Source: Spirogloea muscicola (taxonomy: Eukaryota; Streptophyta; Zygnematophyceae; Spirogloeales; Spirogloeaceae). Taken from it: 19,017 nucleotides of DNA. Shown in pieces: positions 1-9,631 of this stretch. Every line of letters begins with the position of its first letter. The stretch's first letter is position 1. Made by a program: the position numbers and the translations under genes. The notes beneath the pieces are model-generated. The model made no database searches and had not been told where the DNA came from. It was given only the letters and a program-made list of their open reading frames with translations. Location: assembly GCA_009602725.1 (NCBI GenBank), contig WELB01000312.1:48417-67433 (forward strand), written 5' to 3'.

Positions 1-66
<66 letters not shown>
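1..66. repeat. 66-base poly-T run at the window edge
   Basis: The first 66 bases are all T, followed at once by GC-rich DNA. No other homopolymer in the window comes close in length. It could be an assembly or sequencing artefact at a contig end, or a genuine A/T tract. If read leftward it would encode a lysine run following a short Ala/Pro-rich reading frame that opens with ATG at 106. I favour an artefact or contig-end effect but cannot decide from the sequence. Confidence 0.9.
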
Positions 67-290
67 CGCAGGCGGCGGCCGTCGCTGGCGGCGGCAGGTC
101 GGCCATAGCCGCCGCCGCCGCCGCCGGAAACGAAAGACTCGCCGCGGCTCTCGCGGCGCCCGGTGCGGCGCGATATGCGGGCGCGTGCCGCGTGGTCGGC
201 CTTCCGTGTCCACGCTTGAGCGACTAGTGACGATACCGCTGCGCCGGCTGACTTGGCGCTGCCCTGGCGAGCATCAGACCCCGAGCGTCA
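67..290. other. GC-rich patch, possible promoter or first exon of a leftward gene
   Basis: This stretch is much richer in GC than the 1.7 kb that follows, and it contains a run of GCC/GGC triplets. In this window such composition is otherwise typical of first exons and their flanks (compare 3290-3620, 13640-14110 and 18680-19017). A minus-strand ATG lies at 104-106 and opens a frame reading MADLPPPATAAACE before the lysine-coding T run. No domain can be recognised, so this may be the start of a gene whose body lies to the left of the window, or only a GC-rich spacer. Confidence 0.3.
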
Positions 291-295
291 GTGCT

Positions 296-371
296 CATCA
301 ATTCATGCCCGCCCACGTTCGGTACTAACAGTTGCTACGTAGAGAAGGCGCGCGGAGCGCATGAATTGATG
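296..371. repeat. 13-bp perfect inverted repeat with 50-base spacer
   Basis: CATCAATTCATGC at 296-308 is the exact reverse complement of GCATGAATTGATG at 359-371. The right arm lies inside the minus-oriented dispersed repeat copy at 343-420. The pair could form a stem or be the remnant of a small fold-back element. No target-site duplication was identified. Confidence 0.7.
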
Positions 372-420
372 GCAAGGCCAATGCAAGCCAATCCAGTGTT
401 CAGGCCGTGTCTAGTGCAAA
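343..420 (-). repeat. Dispersed repeat family A, copy 1 (inverted)
   Basis: Read on the minus strand this segment aligns with the copies at 3089-3175 and 14549-14630. Shared blocks in order are TTGCACT, GCCTGAACA, TTGGCTTG, ATTGGCC, CATGCGC and CGCGCGCCTTC. The match to the 3089 copy is close across about 65 bases with few gaps. The nature of the repeat (MITE fragment, retroelement remnant or other) is unknown. No protein domain is recognisable in it. Confidence 0.75.
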
Positions 421-978
421 GTAAACAAGGCTACGCAGTACGGGGTCCTCAACTAAGGTGCGAAAGACGAAATGAGGGCAATGATACGCCTATTACAGGA
501 GGTGCCTGTGCGGGCACAGGGGGATGTTTACTGTGCGCAGACACGCCAATTTTCAAAGCGTGACATGAAGTTGGCTGGAGAGCAGCTAGAACAGACTGGG
601 AGCCATAGATCCGATGGGATGCGGTCGGAAGGTGTTGCAGTGATTGCTCAAGCAGGCGCTTGACTAGTACGTGATCGTCATGGCTTGCAAGCCTGCAGCA
701 AGACTGTTAAGTTCGTGCAAAGGAAGGGGGCCAACGAGGAAATAGTGAGTTGAGTCGCTTACTGATACTGGCAATGGCGGCCATCATGTCAGCCATATCA
801 TCATGAAAGCTTCACATCATGCGACACCCCAAGGGGCATGCTACAAGCTTGCTTCCATCGGAACACAAATCCTAAGCAACGTCTTCCTGAAGCGCAGCTG
901 AATGCTGAAGATTACTCGGTGCCATTGTTATGCTGCTGCTTGACTCGTCTTTGTGCACACTATCTTGCACTGGTAGGA

Positions 979-1030
979 AGAGAGAAAGGCGCGCGGTGCG
1001 CGTAAAAACGGAAGGGAGGCCAATACAATC
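979..1030 (-). repeat. Dispersed repeat family A, partial diverged copy
   Basis: On the minus strand this reads ATTGTATTGGCCTCC, then after a short gap GCGCACCGCGCGCCTTT. These are the same blocks in the same order as in the 3089-3175 copy (GAATTGGCCTCGG then GCGCACCGCGCGCCTTCC). The upstream half of the repeat, with GCCTGAACA, is not preserved here. Confidence 0.55.
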
Positions 1031-1752
1031 CTTACAATAGTCCTGGTAACGGGGCAATAAGCTGTTGGCTATGGGGGTCACTGCTACCCACGAGTGAGCA
1101 CATGCATACCTGACAAGCTCATCTGAGGAGCAAGAGCACCACCACACAAGCCGATATTAGCCTGGCCTAGTGCGCACCCAGCACGCTGGTGTAACGTGAA
1201 TGCCTGGAAGCGCTGCAGACTCAGTAGAAGCCGCAATATATGACAAGCAACTATTGCTTGCGGGACGCTAGCATGCCCTAAGCTACCCGCTCAAGCATGT
1301 TGGCGGGCATCGACAAGCTGTGCGAGGCGATGGAGGAGGGAAGACCATTTCATTTTGTAGCCGCCGTAAATATACGAAGCTGTCTCACTCATGAAGTGAG
1401 ATGAGTAATGCGTTTGTCTCAGAAGCTTTGCACAACTTTGTGTGACATGCATCGTAAACGTTTCAAGTGCAGTTGCAAATTGAACAAAAGAAGCATATAC
1501 AATACTCATTGCCTTTTTAAGGTTGACAAGTAGCCCAGCTTCTTCTGCAGTAGGTGCCAACCTTTCCACGACTTAAGACATGTACATGGTCTAAGGCAGG
1601 ATCACTTTCTGGCACAGCTCCTAACACTCAAGCACCAGATCCTGCATCGTGAAATCTTTATCTAAACACAATGCTGCAAGAGACAAATCGCAAGATGAAC
1701 GGTAGATGTCAGGAGCTGGCTAAGTATATCCCTGCATACACAAGGTGAACCT

Positions 1753-1779
1753 TAAGCAATCTAAGCAATCCAAGCAATC
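1753..1779. repeat. 9-bp tandem repeat, three units
   Basis: The unit TAAGCAATC occurs twice in a row and is followed by CAAGCAATC, which differs in its first base. It lies in the gene-poor region and has no visible function. Confidence 0.85.
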
Positions 1780-2418
1780 CACACGCTCACGGTCTCCTGT
1801 AGGGAGCTCATCTCTTGGGGGATGTAACGATCCCACCGCTTAGCTACGCCAAGAGGTGCTGGTAACCCAATTGCCCGTGTAAGTAGCTGTCGGCAAGGTC
1901 AACAAATTCCAAGGCCGGTACCCGATTGACGGGCAAGCGGCCCGCCGAGGCACGGGCCAGTTTAGGTCAGCCAGGTGCATACAGAGGCTGGGTTGCGGAA
2001 AGAAATTGCTCGCCCATAGAAGTAGAGAGGCAAGCAAAGCCAGCCCAGAAAAGAAAGAGGCAAAATTAGCTACACATCCTTGAGCACGTAAGTGGATGTC
2101 TTATCCTTTTTGTGTCTGGCCTTTCACAGCCGTCGCACGCTTTGGGAGATGCGCCTTTTCTTTCACATCCATCAGCCCTCTTTTGAGGGGAAAAAGAAGC
2201 ACAATAGAAACAGCTACTTCTCTCCATCGGCCCTTTCAGACCTTATTCAAATCATTTGCACGGCGGACCATCAGTCGTCGTCAGGGACAGCAAGGGACAG
2301 CTTCACTGCCGCCGAGTCGCTTGACCAGGTTTCCGCATGCGGCTCTCCATCTTGTCTAGCTTTTCCAGGCTCATGCAGTGCACTTGCAGGCAGGCCGCGC
2401 TTTGGCTTCTGCTTCTTT

Positions 2419-2451
2419 GCCATCGCCCTCTACTGGAAGAGTCTTTCTTCC
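2419..2451 (+). repeat. Short dispersed repeat (family C), partner at 14726-14756
   Basis: The reverse complement of this segment contains AAAGACTCTTCCAGTAGAGG followed by GC. It matches 14729-14750 with one mismatch in 22 bases. The two copies are in opposite orientation and about 12 kb apart, and both lie in intergenic DNA. Confidence 0.75.
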
Positions 2452-2499
2452 GTGTTTCATCGGTGTGTCTCTTCATCCAGCTGCAAGGTACCCCGACTT

Positions 2500-2909
2500 G
2501 CGGCTGCTGATCAGGGGTTACTGAGCTCCCATTTACTGTTGCCACTGGCGTAGCTGTGTGGTATCAGCACCTCTCGGCACTTCTAACCTTGTCTGTAACA
2601 TGTGGGCCGGCTTTTCACTGGCCTTACATTGGAAGAGCTTTTGCGTTTCACAGCCCTCGCCCCCTTCGGAAACGTTTTCCTTCTTTTCAAAGCCATCATC
2701 CCCTTTGTACATAGCTGTCACATTTGGGCTGGCCTCTCACCGCCATCACAGTAATCTAATAGAAGAAAGTGCTCGCCCATTGAGAATAGGGGCTGGAACA
2801 ACCAGCCCGAAAAAGAATGAACAGAGTACGAGAAGGGGGCCAGGGGAAGCGCTAAGCAACAGAAACAAAGCTGCTACGAGACACTCAGTAACCCCTGCTA
2901 AGCAGCCGC
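2500..2909. repeat. Inverted repeat pair with arms 2500-2525 and 2884-2909
   Basis: The left arm reads TGCGGCTGCT, four variable bases, then AGGGGTTACTGAG. The right arm carries the same two blocks on the minus strand and differs at only two of the variable positions. The arms enclose about 358 bases with no recognisable gene. This could be a decayed fold-back element or two insertions of one repeat in opposite orientation. Confidence 0.6.
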
Positions 2910-3088
2910 AGATCAGAGATGCAGCGAGGGCTCTGCCGGCACGAAGGTGCAGCGCCCAGGCCATGGACCTCTGCAGCGAGACGGCCAGGCGCATTCGATA
3001 CACTTGCGCCAGCGACCCGGCTGCAGGGAAGTCAACCGGCTTAGTATAGGGCGTCATTTCACGTAGCCACATTCTTTACGCTGCATTC

Positions 3089-3175
3089 TTGGCACTTGCT
3101 GCATTTTCTGCCTGAACAATGTATTGGCTTGAATTGGCCTCGGTTCAATGTCATGCGCACCGCGCGCCTTCCCTC
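3089..3175 (+). repeat. Dispersed repeat family A, copy 2
   Basis: This copy is in plus orientation and ends about 330 bases before the MRD1 start codon. It shares GCCTGAACAATGT, TTGGCTTGAAT, GGCC, CGCACACCGC-like and CCTTCCCTC blocks with the copy at 14549-14630, and aligns over its length to the inverted copy at 343-420. Confidence 0.8.
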
Positions 3176-3432
3176 GGTGTGTCCAGATTTTTCCGGCTCC
3201 TCGGGAGCTAGTTCGTCCTTTTTGTGAACCGGCTATTCCAGCCCTCGCCCTTGCTGTCCCTGCCGACGATCGATGGCCCGCCGTGCCAGCCGCTGCAGAA
3301 GGTTCAGCCACCGACTGCCGAGCGGCGCCCCGCCGCGGGGCAGGCAGGCCGTGCGCCGCCGCCGGGCTCGGGGCCGGGACTGAGGGAGATGAGGGGTCGC
3401 CGGGCTGCCGCGCGAGGGTGCGCCTCCCCCGC

Positions 3433-3457
3433 TTAGGGTGTAGGGTTTGGGGTTTAG
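3433..3457. promoter_or_regulatory. Telo-box-like / interstitial telomere-like motif before MRD1
   Basis: TTAGGG (3433-3438), TAGGGTTT (3441-3448) and GGGGTTTAG (3449-3457) follow one another about 50 to 75 bases before the MRD1 start codon. TAGGGTTT is the exact reverse complement of AAACCCTA, the plant telo-box. In Arabidopsis the telo-box is enriched near the transcription starts of translation and ribosome-biogenesis genes. MRD1 acts in ribosome biogenesis, so the position fits a regulatory role. A chance or telomere-derived insertion remains possible. Confidence 0.5.
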
Positions 3458-3507
3458 TGTCCTCCTCCCGCGCCTCTCCCCCGCGCCGCCTCGCCCCGCG
3501 GCGCAGC

Positions 3508-6500
3508 ATGTCGCGCATCTGCGTCAAGAACGTGCCGCCGTACGTCCAGGAGGGCCGCCTCAAGGACCACTTCGCCGCCCGGGGCGAGGTGACCGACGCC
3601 CGCATCCTCCGCACCAGGTGCCTGCCCCTCCCCTCCCTCTCCTTGCCCTTGCCTGCCGCATGCTCCACTGCCCTCTTAGCACTGGCTCGCACGGCTCTGG
3701 AGCAGCCCAGCGCAGCGGCAGCTGACGCGGTCAGGCCACGGCGCCGGGGCGCTGCGCAGCGAGGGCAAGTCCCGGCAGCTCGCATTCGTGGGATACCGCT
3801 CGGAGGAGGAGGCTGCGGCGGCCATCAAGTACTTCAACCGCTCCTTCCTCGACACCTGCCGACTCACTTGCGAGGTCGGCTGACGCTCATACCCTTCTCC
3901 CGAGACCCCGCTTCGCCAGGCCCTAACGCCTGCCGGAGTCTTCCCTTAGACCCCGCACGTGCGAGGAATGGCGACAATCATGGGTTTGAGCGTGGGCAGC
4001 CCATGAGGGCACTAGTGTGGGGTTGGAGGCCGGCCACGCCTCAAGGCACGGTCGTCTTGAGCCCGGCATGGTCAGCTGAGCCGCGCAGGAGGATTTGGTG
4101 GAGCTATTACTGAGTCGCTTGCTTGACGTGGGTCCTTCACAGCTAGCAAGACCAGTTGGAGAGGCGACTGCAGTTCGTCCTTGGAGCCGGCACTCGGAGG
4201 GCAGCTCTGCATATAGCAGGGCCCATGAGCCACAGCAGAAGGAGCACGGCGCCAAAGAAGGAAAAGCAGCTTGGCAACCGCTGCCTGCGTCAGGCTCCAT
4301 GCACGGGAGCCGCACTGCAGGGTCCGCTGAAGCCCACGGCCAGGCTGAGGATGACCCCCAGCTGCACGAGTTCCTGGAGGTGATGCAGCCTCGGAAGAAG
4401 AGCAGGCTCTGGACGAACGATGACGTCCTGGAGGCCGTTGAGGGCAGCACTCAGACAAGGAAACAAGCTCCTGGTGGTGGGAAGCAGAAGGTCCTCAAAG
4501 GCCAGCGGGATGGCGTCAACGCCGGTCGCCAGCCTGGCATGACTGCTGCTGTCACCACAAGCACTGTGAATGCAAGCAAGAGCAAAAGAGGCAAGGCACA
4601 TCGTCTACAAGTGAACGGAGCTGCCAGCAGTGCTGGGCCGGTGGAAGGCTCTGGAGATGTAACTCTTGCAGGGGCTGAAGCGGTGGGGCTGGACACAGTT
4701 GACACTTCGAGTGGGTCAGATGCTGGCGAGGGGAGCGAATTGTCTGATGCAGAGTATCTGAGGAGCAGGGTGCGTACTGACTGGAGCGATGACGAAGACC
4801 ATGAGCACTCACAAGAAGCTGGCGAGGGAGTGGAGGAGGAGGAGGAGGAGGAGCAGGACGAGGAGGAAGAAGAGTCAGCCGCTGGACGTGAAGTGACACA
4901 GGAGGAATCGGCTGAGCAAGGCAAGGCCGCAGAAAGCAGCGGTGTCGTCATCAAGGGCGATCCTCAGGAGATCGACAATATCATCGAACCCAGTGATGGT
5001 GGCAGGCTCAACGTGGATGAACAGAGCGGCCGCCTTTTTGTCCGCAATCTTTGCTACTCCACGACGTACGATTCATGGGGCTATTACTGGAAGCTCTAGG
5101 TGGCACTGCACTTCGGCAAATGCTGTGCTGTACTTCACTACTGCTGCTGGAGGATAGACGCTGTAGAACGTCGTGAGGATCTCGCTCACTAAGACCAAGC
5201 TCTACCCATCTTCGTGTTGCCCGTGGCAGTGACGATGACCTCCTTGAGCTTTTCGGGGTGTATGGCAAGCTTTCTGAGGTACATGTGGTAGTCGATCGAA
5301 ACACCAGGCGATCCAAGGGTTTTGCATATGTACTCTACATGCTACCTGAAAATGCGAGAATGTAAGTAATGCATGCCTTCTCGGAGAACGCATGTATTAT
5401 GATCTTGTACACTTCTGATAACGTGCACACCGTGCAGAACACTTTCATTGCCCTGCTGCTCTGCTGGCTTACATGATAGGTGTGAGAATGTAGCTCTGGG
5501 CCTGTGCATGGTTGGTCAGACTTCTGCTGGCTTGCATCTTGGGGCTTGCCAACTGACCTCTATGTTCAGCTAGATCCCAATGCTGGTGCTCCAGTCGATG
5601 TCGTCTGCTGAAAATTTTTGGGTTGACATCCAAGGATGTCTGCGCATTTCTGACTGTCTAGTTGCCGTCATACTTACAGAGCAATGCACAAGCTGGACAA
5701 GACCACTTTTCAAGGCCGTCTGTTGCACATACTGCCCGCAAAGAGGGCCCCTGCAGTGGTTGACAGGTAAACACATAGTCCTCAACGATTGCTAAACTGC
5801 CAGCAACAGTCTGTCATGAGAATGCAATCTGTGCTGTGATACTTGACCATGCCCAGCCTGCCAGACGTGCATCTCTCCTGCAATAGGGAGCTCGCTCTTG
5901 ACATGTTTGGCAGTTGTCCAATGCTTGTTGGGCCCAGAGAGGAGTCGAGGGTCCAGCCTGGCAGCACCATCATCAAAGCAGAGAGAGATGCAAAGCGCAA
6001 GGCTGCCGAGTCCGAGGGCAAGACCGCAGCTTGGAGCAGCCTCTTTATGCGCGCTGACACGGTCTGACCAGAGTTCCGCAGACTCCACCTGCACATCAGT
6101 TGTTGCCCCGTGCATTTCAACTTCGCCAGCTGTTGGTCGCCTCCCATGCATTTGCTTGTATGGATTTCATCCGTCCATGCATGACTCCATTACATGATCC
6201 AGAGCTGCCTGTGGTCCAAGCCTGACTACCGCGAGCTGATTACTGCAGGTTGCGGAGAATGTGGCCAAAAAGTATGGTGTCTCCAAGAGCGAGCTCCTTG
6301 ACCCCAGCGCTGATGACCTGGCTGTGCGCATGGCCCTGGGAGAAACCCATATCATAGCGGAGACCAAGCAATCTCTGGCTGCAGAGGGAGTGGATGTGTC
6401 AATCCTCGAGGGACTTACATTGAAGACAGCAGGCAGCAAGTCACAGCGCAGTAACAATGTCATCCTAGTGAAGAACCTGCCATTTTCTACTGATCATGCT

Positions 6501-8957
6501 GATCTTGCCGCCCTTTTTGATCGGTATAGCAGCCTTGGTCGCCTCATCCTACCAACCACAAAGACGCTAGCAATTGTCAGTCTCTCTCAACCCCGTGGAC
6601 TTGCTGGGCCATTGCACAATGGGGATGTGGATCCACTCGCTTCCTGGCTTGTGCTTTACCATGTACAGCAAATTTGTATGCTGAGGTAGTCTAAGGAGCC
6701 CTGCGTTGCTGCTCAGCTTTGTCGCACATTGCTTACAGCCTCGGTTTATTGACTCTAAAGAAATAAAGCACCCGTGTCCTGCCGCACAAGGTTGAGTTCC
6801 TGGAGGCTTCTCAAGCTCGAGCAGCCTTCAAAGCTCTGGCGTACAAGCGCTTCAAGTAAGTTTGTTATTGCACCCCTGAATGCTCATGCTGTCTGAATTG
6901 CAAAAGCACAATCTCCTCCACTTGTCCTGCTTTCTTTGAGTGTAACATGTACATGCTTGCAAGATCCACAGGCATTAGGATGAAATCTTGCAGGCATCCA
7001 ACAGCTGCGGAATGGCCAGGTTGATCATAGCTTGTGTTCGCAGGCATGTCCCCCTCTACCTTGAGTGGGCGCCAGAGGGGCTCCTTTCTGCACCAAGCAA
7101 GGGGTTAGCTGCAGCAGATGCCACTGGCCATAGAGCTCCTCTTGCAAAGGAGGCGGGAGAGGGCCAAGTGAAGCGTATTGCTGTTGTGGAGGACCTTGAG
7201 ATGGACGATGAGGCTGCCATGTTGGAGGTGAGTGATACCTGACAGCGAGCCCATTTGAGAGCCGAGCAGGCAGGAGGAAATACAGTGAGGGCGCACAGCT
7301 GCAATCTTGGAACAGTGACAAAATGAACGTGTGTCACTCCAGTACATACCATGCCGGTTGGACTAATGACATCAGAGGATGCCCTCGATCGCACGAGAGT
7401 AACAAGACTGCTGGTGGTGTATCCAGGCTCGGTCGTTGTTCGTCAAGAACCTCAACTTCACCACAACAGAAGCTGCTCTCAGGCAGCAGCTTGAGCAGAA
7501 ATTGCCAAACATGGGCATTCGAAGTATTGTGGTAAGTTGCTCCCCCTGTTGTTGAGGCGGCGGAGTGTGACTTGACAACCGTGGCTCGTAGATGTGGGAC
7601 GACAGACACGATTGATCTGCTCATTCTGCTGTGTCCATGTCTCAGATAAAGAAGAAGGCAGCCAAGACCGGGCAAGCCCTGTCAATGGGTTTTGGGTTTG
7701 TGGAGTGCAGCAGTTCTGAGATGGCAAGGGACGCTCTGAAGAAGCTAAAGGTATGTCTACACAGCCACCAGATTTCGCACCCACTAGAGCTGCCAAAGCA
7801 GCCATGCCGATTGCTTGCTTGTGAAGCGAGCACATTGCTGCTGAGAGCACCTCTGATGGTACACAAGGGCTTGCGATGCAGGGCCTTGTTGTGGATGGTC
7901 ATGCCCTAGTCTTGCAGCTGAGTCAAGGCAGCCGAGGGAGAAGAGCAGCGGATGCGGCACCATCTTCAAGTAGAGAAGCTGGTGCTGCAATCGCCCAGCA
8001 TCAAGCAAGCTCCACCAAGCTTATAGTCCGCAATGTGGTACATGGCATGCCACCAGCTTCATACGGCCGACCATTCCGTGTTGTGGTGCTGGAGATGTGT
8101 TGCTTCAGTGCGTCTGACGTGTCCTGTGCAATTGTATGCTGACCTGTAATTCCTGGTACTACCTGCAATTGTCACTAGGCATTTGAAGCTACCAAGAAGG
8201 ACTTGCGGCAGCTATTTGACCCCTTCGGGCAGGTATGCTTGTGAACCCTGATGTGCCTGGCAACGTGCAAGGGGCTTGCACCTTGCACGTTGCACGCCTT
8301 CTTGTCCCACCCTGCGGAAGAGGCAACACCATCTGTCTGAACATCTTGTAGTGTATGCTTGTCTTGGTTTGTCTGCCATCTCCTTTGCTTCTGCTGCGAT
8401 CAGACCGTTACACTGCTGCTGGCTTGGCAGGTGAAGACGTTGCGGCTTCCGAAGAAATTTGATGGTAGCCACAGGGGATTTGCCTTTGTCGAGTTTGTCA
8501 CACGCCAGGAGGCACAGAATGCATTTGACGCTCTCCAAAATTCCCATCTCTATGGTCGCCACTTGGTAAGTCTTCTGCTCATCGATGGACTTCAAATGTA
8601 GGACTTGGGACATAATGCTAGGACTTGCCGGTGCTGATACAGTAGTACTCGCCAGGTTCTGAAAGAGGCTGAAGCTTGAGTACCATATGACTTTGCTATA
8701 TCATGTTCATGTCAACTTCAAGAGCCCAATGGATCTCGAAACTGGCCTTCTTTTGCACGGCGATGACACAGGTTCTTGAGAGGGCCAAGGAGGGAGAGGG
8801 TATAGAGGACCTGCGAACAAGGACAGCTGCACACTTTGCACAGGGTGGATTAGGAGTAGGCACAGTGGCAGCTCGAGCAGCTAAGAAGCGCAAGCAGCAA
8901 GACATGCTTGTGGATGATGCAGCAATGTCCTTTCATGACATAGCTGCACATCTGTGA
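3508..8957 (+). CDS. MRD1: MRD1/RBM19-type multiple RNA-recognition-motif protein (pre-rRNA processing)
   Basis: MRD1/RBM19 binds pre-rRNA in the nucleolus and is needed for early cleavages that release 18S rRNA. I join 15 exons: 3508-3617, 3760-3874, 4143-5065, 5230-5361, 5680-5766, 5938-6061, 6249-6575, 6791-6855, 7044-7227, 7427-7531, 7646-7750, 7882-8037, 8179-8232, 8431-8565, 8772-8957. All introns are GT-AG, phases fit throughout, and the total is 2808 nt (935 aa), close to yeast Mrd1 and human RBM19. Five RRMs are visible: residues about 1-75 ([10 protein letters not shown]), 370-455 ([12 protein letters not shown]), 565-640 (VILVKNLPF), 690-775 ([11 protein letters not shown]) and 805-880 ([15 protein letters not shown]). 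The linker after RRM1 has the family phrases RPWSRHS and SDAEYL, then a Glu-rich run near residues 304-320. AWSSLFM before RRM3 is another family hallmark. The usual LVLEWA after RRM5 reads LVLERA. The ATG at 3508 starts RRM1 directly, as in homologues. Confidence 0.95.
8260..8293. other. Perfect 13-bp hairpin inside an MRD1 intron
   Basis: GCAACGTGCAAGG at 8260-8272 is the exact reverse complement of CCTTGCACGTTGC at 8281-8293, leaving an 8-base loop. It lies within the intron 8233-8430, shortly after the donor. Such a stem could affect splicing or be a chance or repeat-derived palindrome. Confidence 0.8.
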
Positions 8958-9631
8958 TGGCGAGGGCGCCTGATAGTTGCCCTTCCTGCAACCAGACCTT
9001 GCACGCCATGACGTTTTCAAGGGAGCATGCCTGATGAGTGCCTGATCTGATGACTGATGCTTAGTATAGTTATCAGTGTCAGCATGTGTGCTGAAGTCCT
9101 CAAGGCCAGGATTCCTGCGAGCTCACCACCGCCGTTGCTACCTTGCGTCAACCCATGAAACAGGGCTGCAAGGGCAGGGGCAGAGCTTGCAAGCCTGGCA
9201 AAATCTCATCAACCAAAATCTGTGGTGATATGCTCAGAAGCTCGCCTGCTCTAGGTCTGTGACAAGCAAAATTGTTCGGAGGGGGCTTGCCAACCAAATT
9301 GGCTCAAGCTCGCCCCAAAAAAATATGCCGCTATTGGCGGATGCTGCTCATTATTTTGCCCACAATCTGTGAACAAGCGCAGGGTATACTGAGCGGGCAG
9401 GCTGTAGGCAAGAACTTCTGGAAGTGGACATTGAAGGCGAGCAGGGGAGCGAAGAGCACGACGCAAGGGTCACCACTCGTGGAGGAGCAAGCCCTGCTCC
9501 TGCGCAATCTGTACAGGATGCTTCCAAACCCCTTGGGCCTGTAGCAGCTGACAGACGCCCGCAGTCGGCAACATCATGCCCCAGAGTGCAGTGCGGACTG
9601 CAAGCCGGGCTGAGGCTCTCCTGGCACCTTT
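8958..9631. other. Spacer between convergent genes
   Basis: MRD1 ends from the left and the adenylate kinase gene ends from the right, so this 674-base gap should hold both 3' UTRs. I saw no further exon, RNA gene or repeat copy. No copy of the common green-algal polyadenylation word TGTAA was noticed just after the MRD1 stop. Confidence 0.6.

Larger units (their letters stand above)
421..2085. other. Gene-poor region with no supported gene
   Basis: This 1.7 kb is lower in GC than the gene starts and carries only short open frames on both strands. None could be joined by splice sites into a recognisable protein. It holds the partial repeat copy at 979-1030 and a small tandem repeat at 1753-1779. 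A minus-strand frame at 1291-1569 begins with a phrase vaguely like the downstream part of a reverse transcriptase palm (AGLLVNLKKA), but it is too short and lacks any catalytic motif, so I do not call it. Confidence 0.6.
2090..3260. repeat. Pyrimidine-rich zone of degenerate repeats (family B) upstream of MRD1
   Basis: The region repeats variants of a motif close to GGCTGGC-TTTCACAGCC, followed by CTCGCCCC-TTCGGAAG. Examples lie near 2115-2135, 2610-2671, 2725-2750 and 3225-3255, with an inverted variant near 2780-2800. The block at 2647-2671 closely matches 14478-14502. The zone also contains a family A copy (3089-3175) and an inverted pair at 2500-2525 and 2884-2909. Several open frames of 80 to 160 codons cross it on both strands, but none resembles a known protein and some have no ATG, so I treat them as chance frames in skewed DNA. 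Parts may be the promoter and 5' UTR of MRD1. Confidence 0.55.

Noticed and set aside
1291-1569. Minus-strand frame with a phrase faintly like a reverse-transcriptase segment
   Set aside because: There is no catalytic YADD-type motif, no neighbouring RT or endonuclease blocks, and the likeness covers about ten residues.
1820-1950. Minus-strand reading in one frame giving LPVNRVPALEFVDLADSY
   Set aside because: It looked protein-like but is short, ends in a stop and could not be joined to any neighbouring exon or assigned to a family.
2558-3049. 163-codon plus-strand frame and its 108-codon minus-strand overlap at 2746-3072
   Set aside because: The plus frame begins with GTG rather than ATG, both run through degenerate repeats, and neither shows a recognisable domain.
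3131-3160. GGTTCAAT as a possible tRNA B-box
   Set aside because: It does not complete the GGTTCRANNCC pattern and no acceptor stem or A-box could be found around it; it is part of repeat family A.
3054-3785. 243-codon minus-strand open frame, Arg/Ala-rich
   Set aside because: It lies antisense to MRD1 exons 1 and 2, where GC-rich codons leave few stops on either strand. It shows no domain, and its tail is only repeat family A read through.
3148-4113. 321-codon plus-strand open frame over the MRD1 start
   Set aside because: It overlaps MRD1 exons in a different frame or runs through introns; only the short in-frame pieces match the RRM family.
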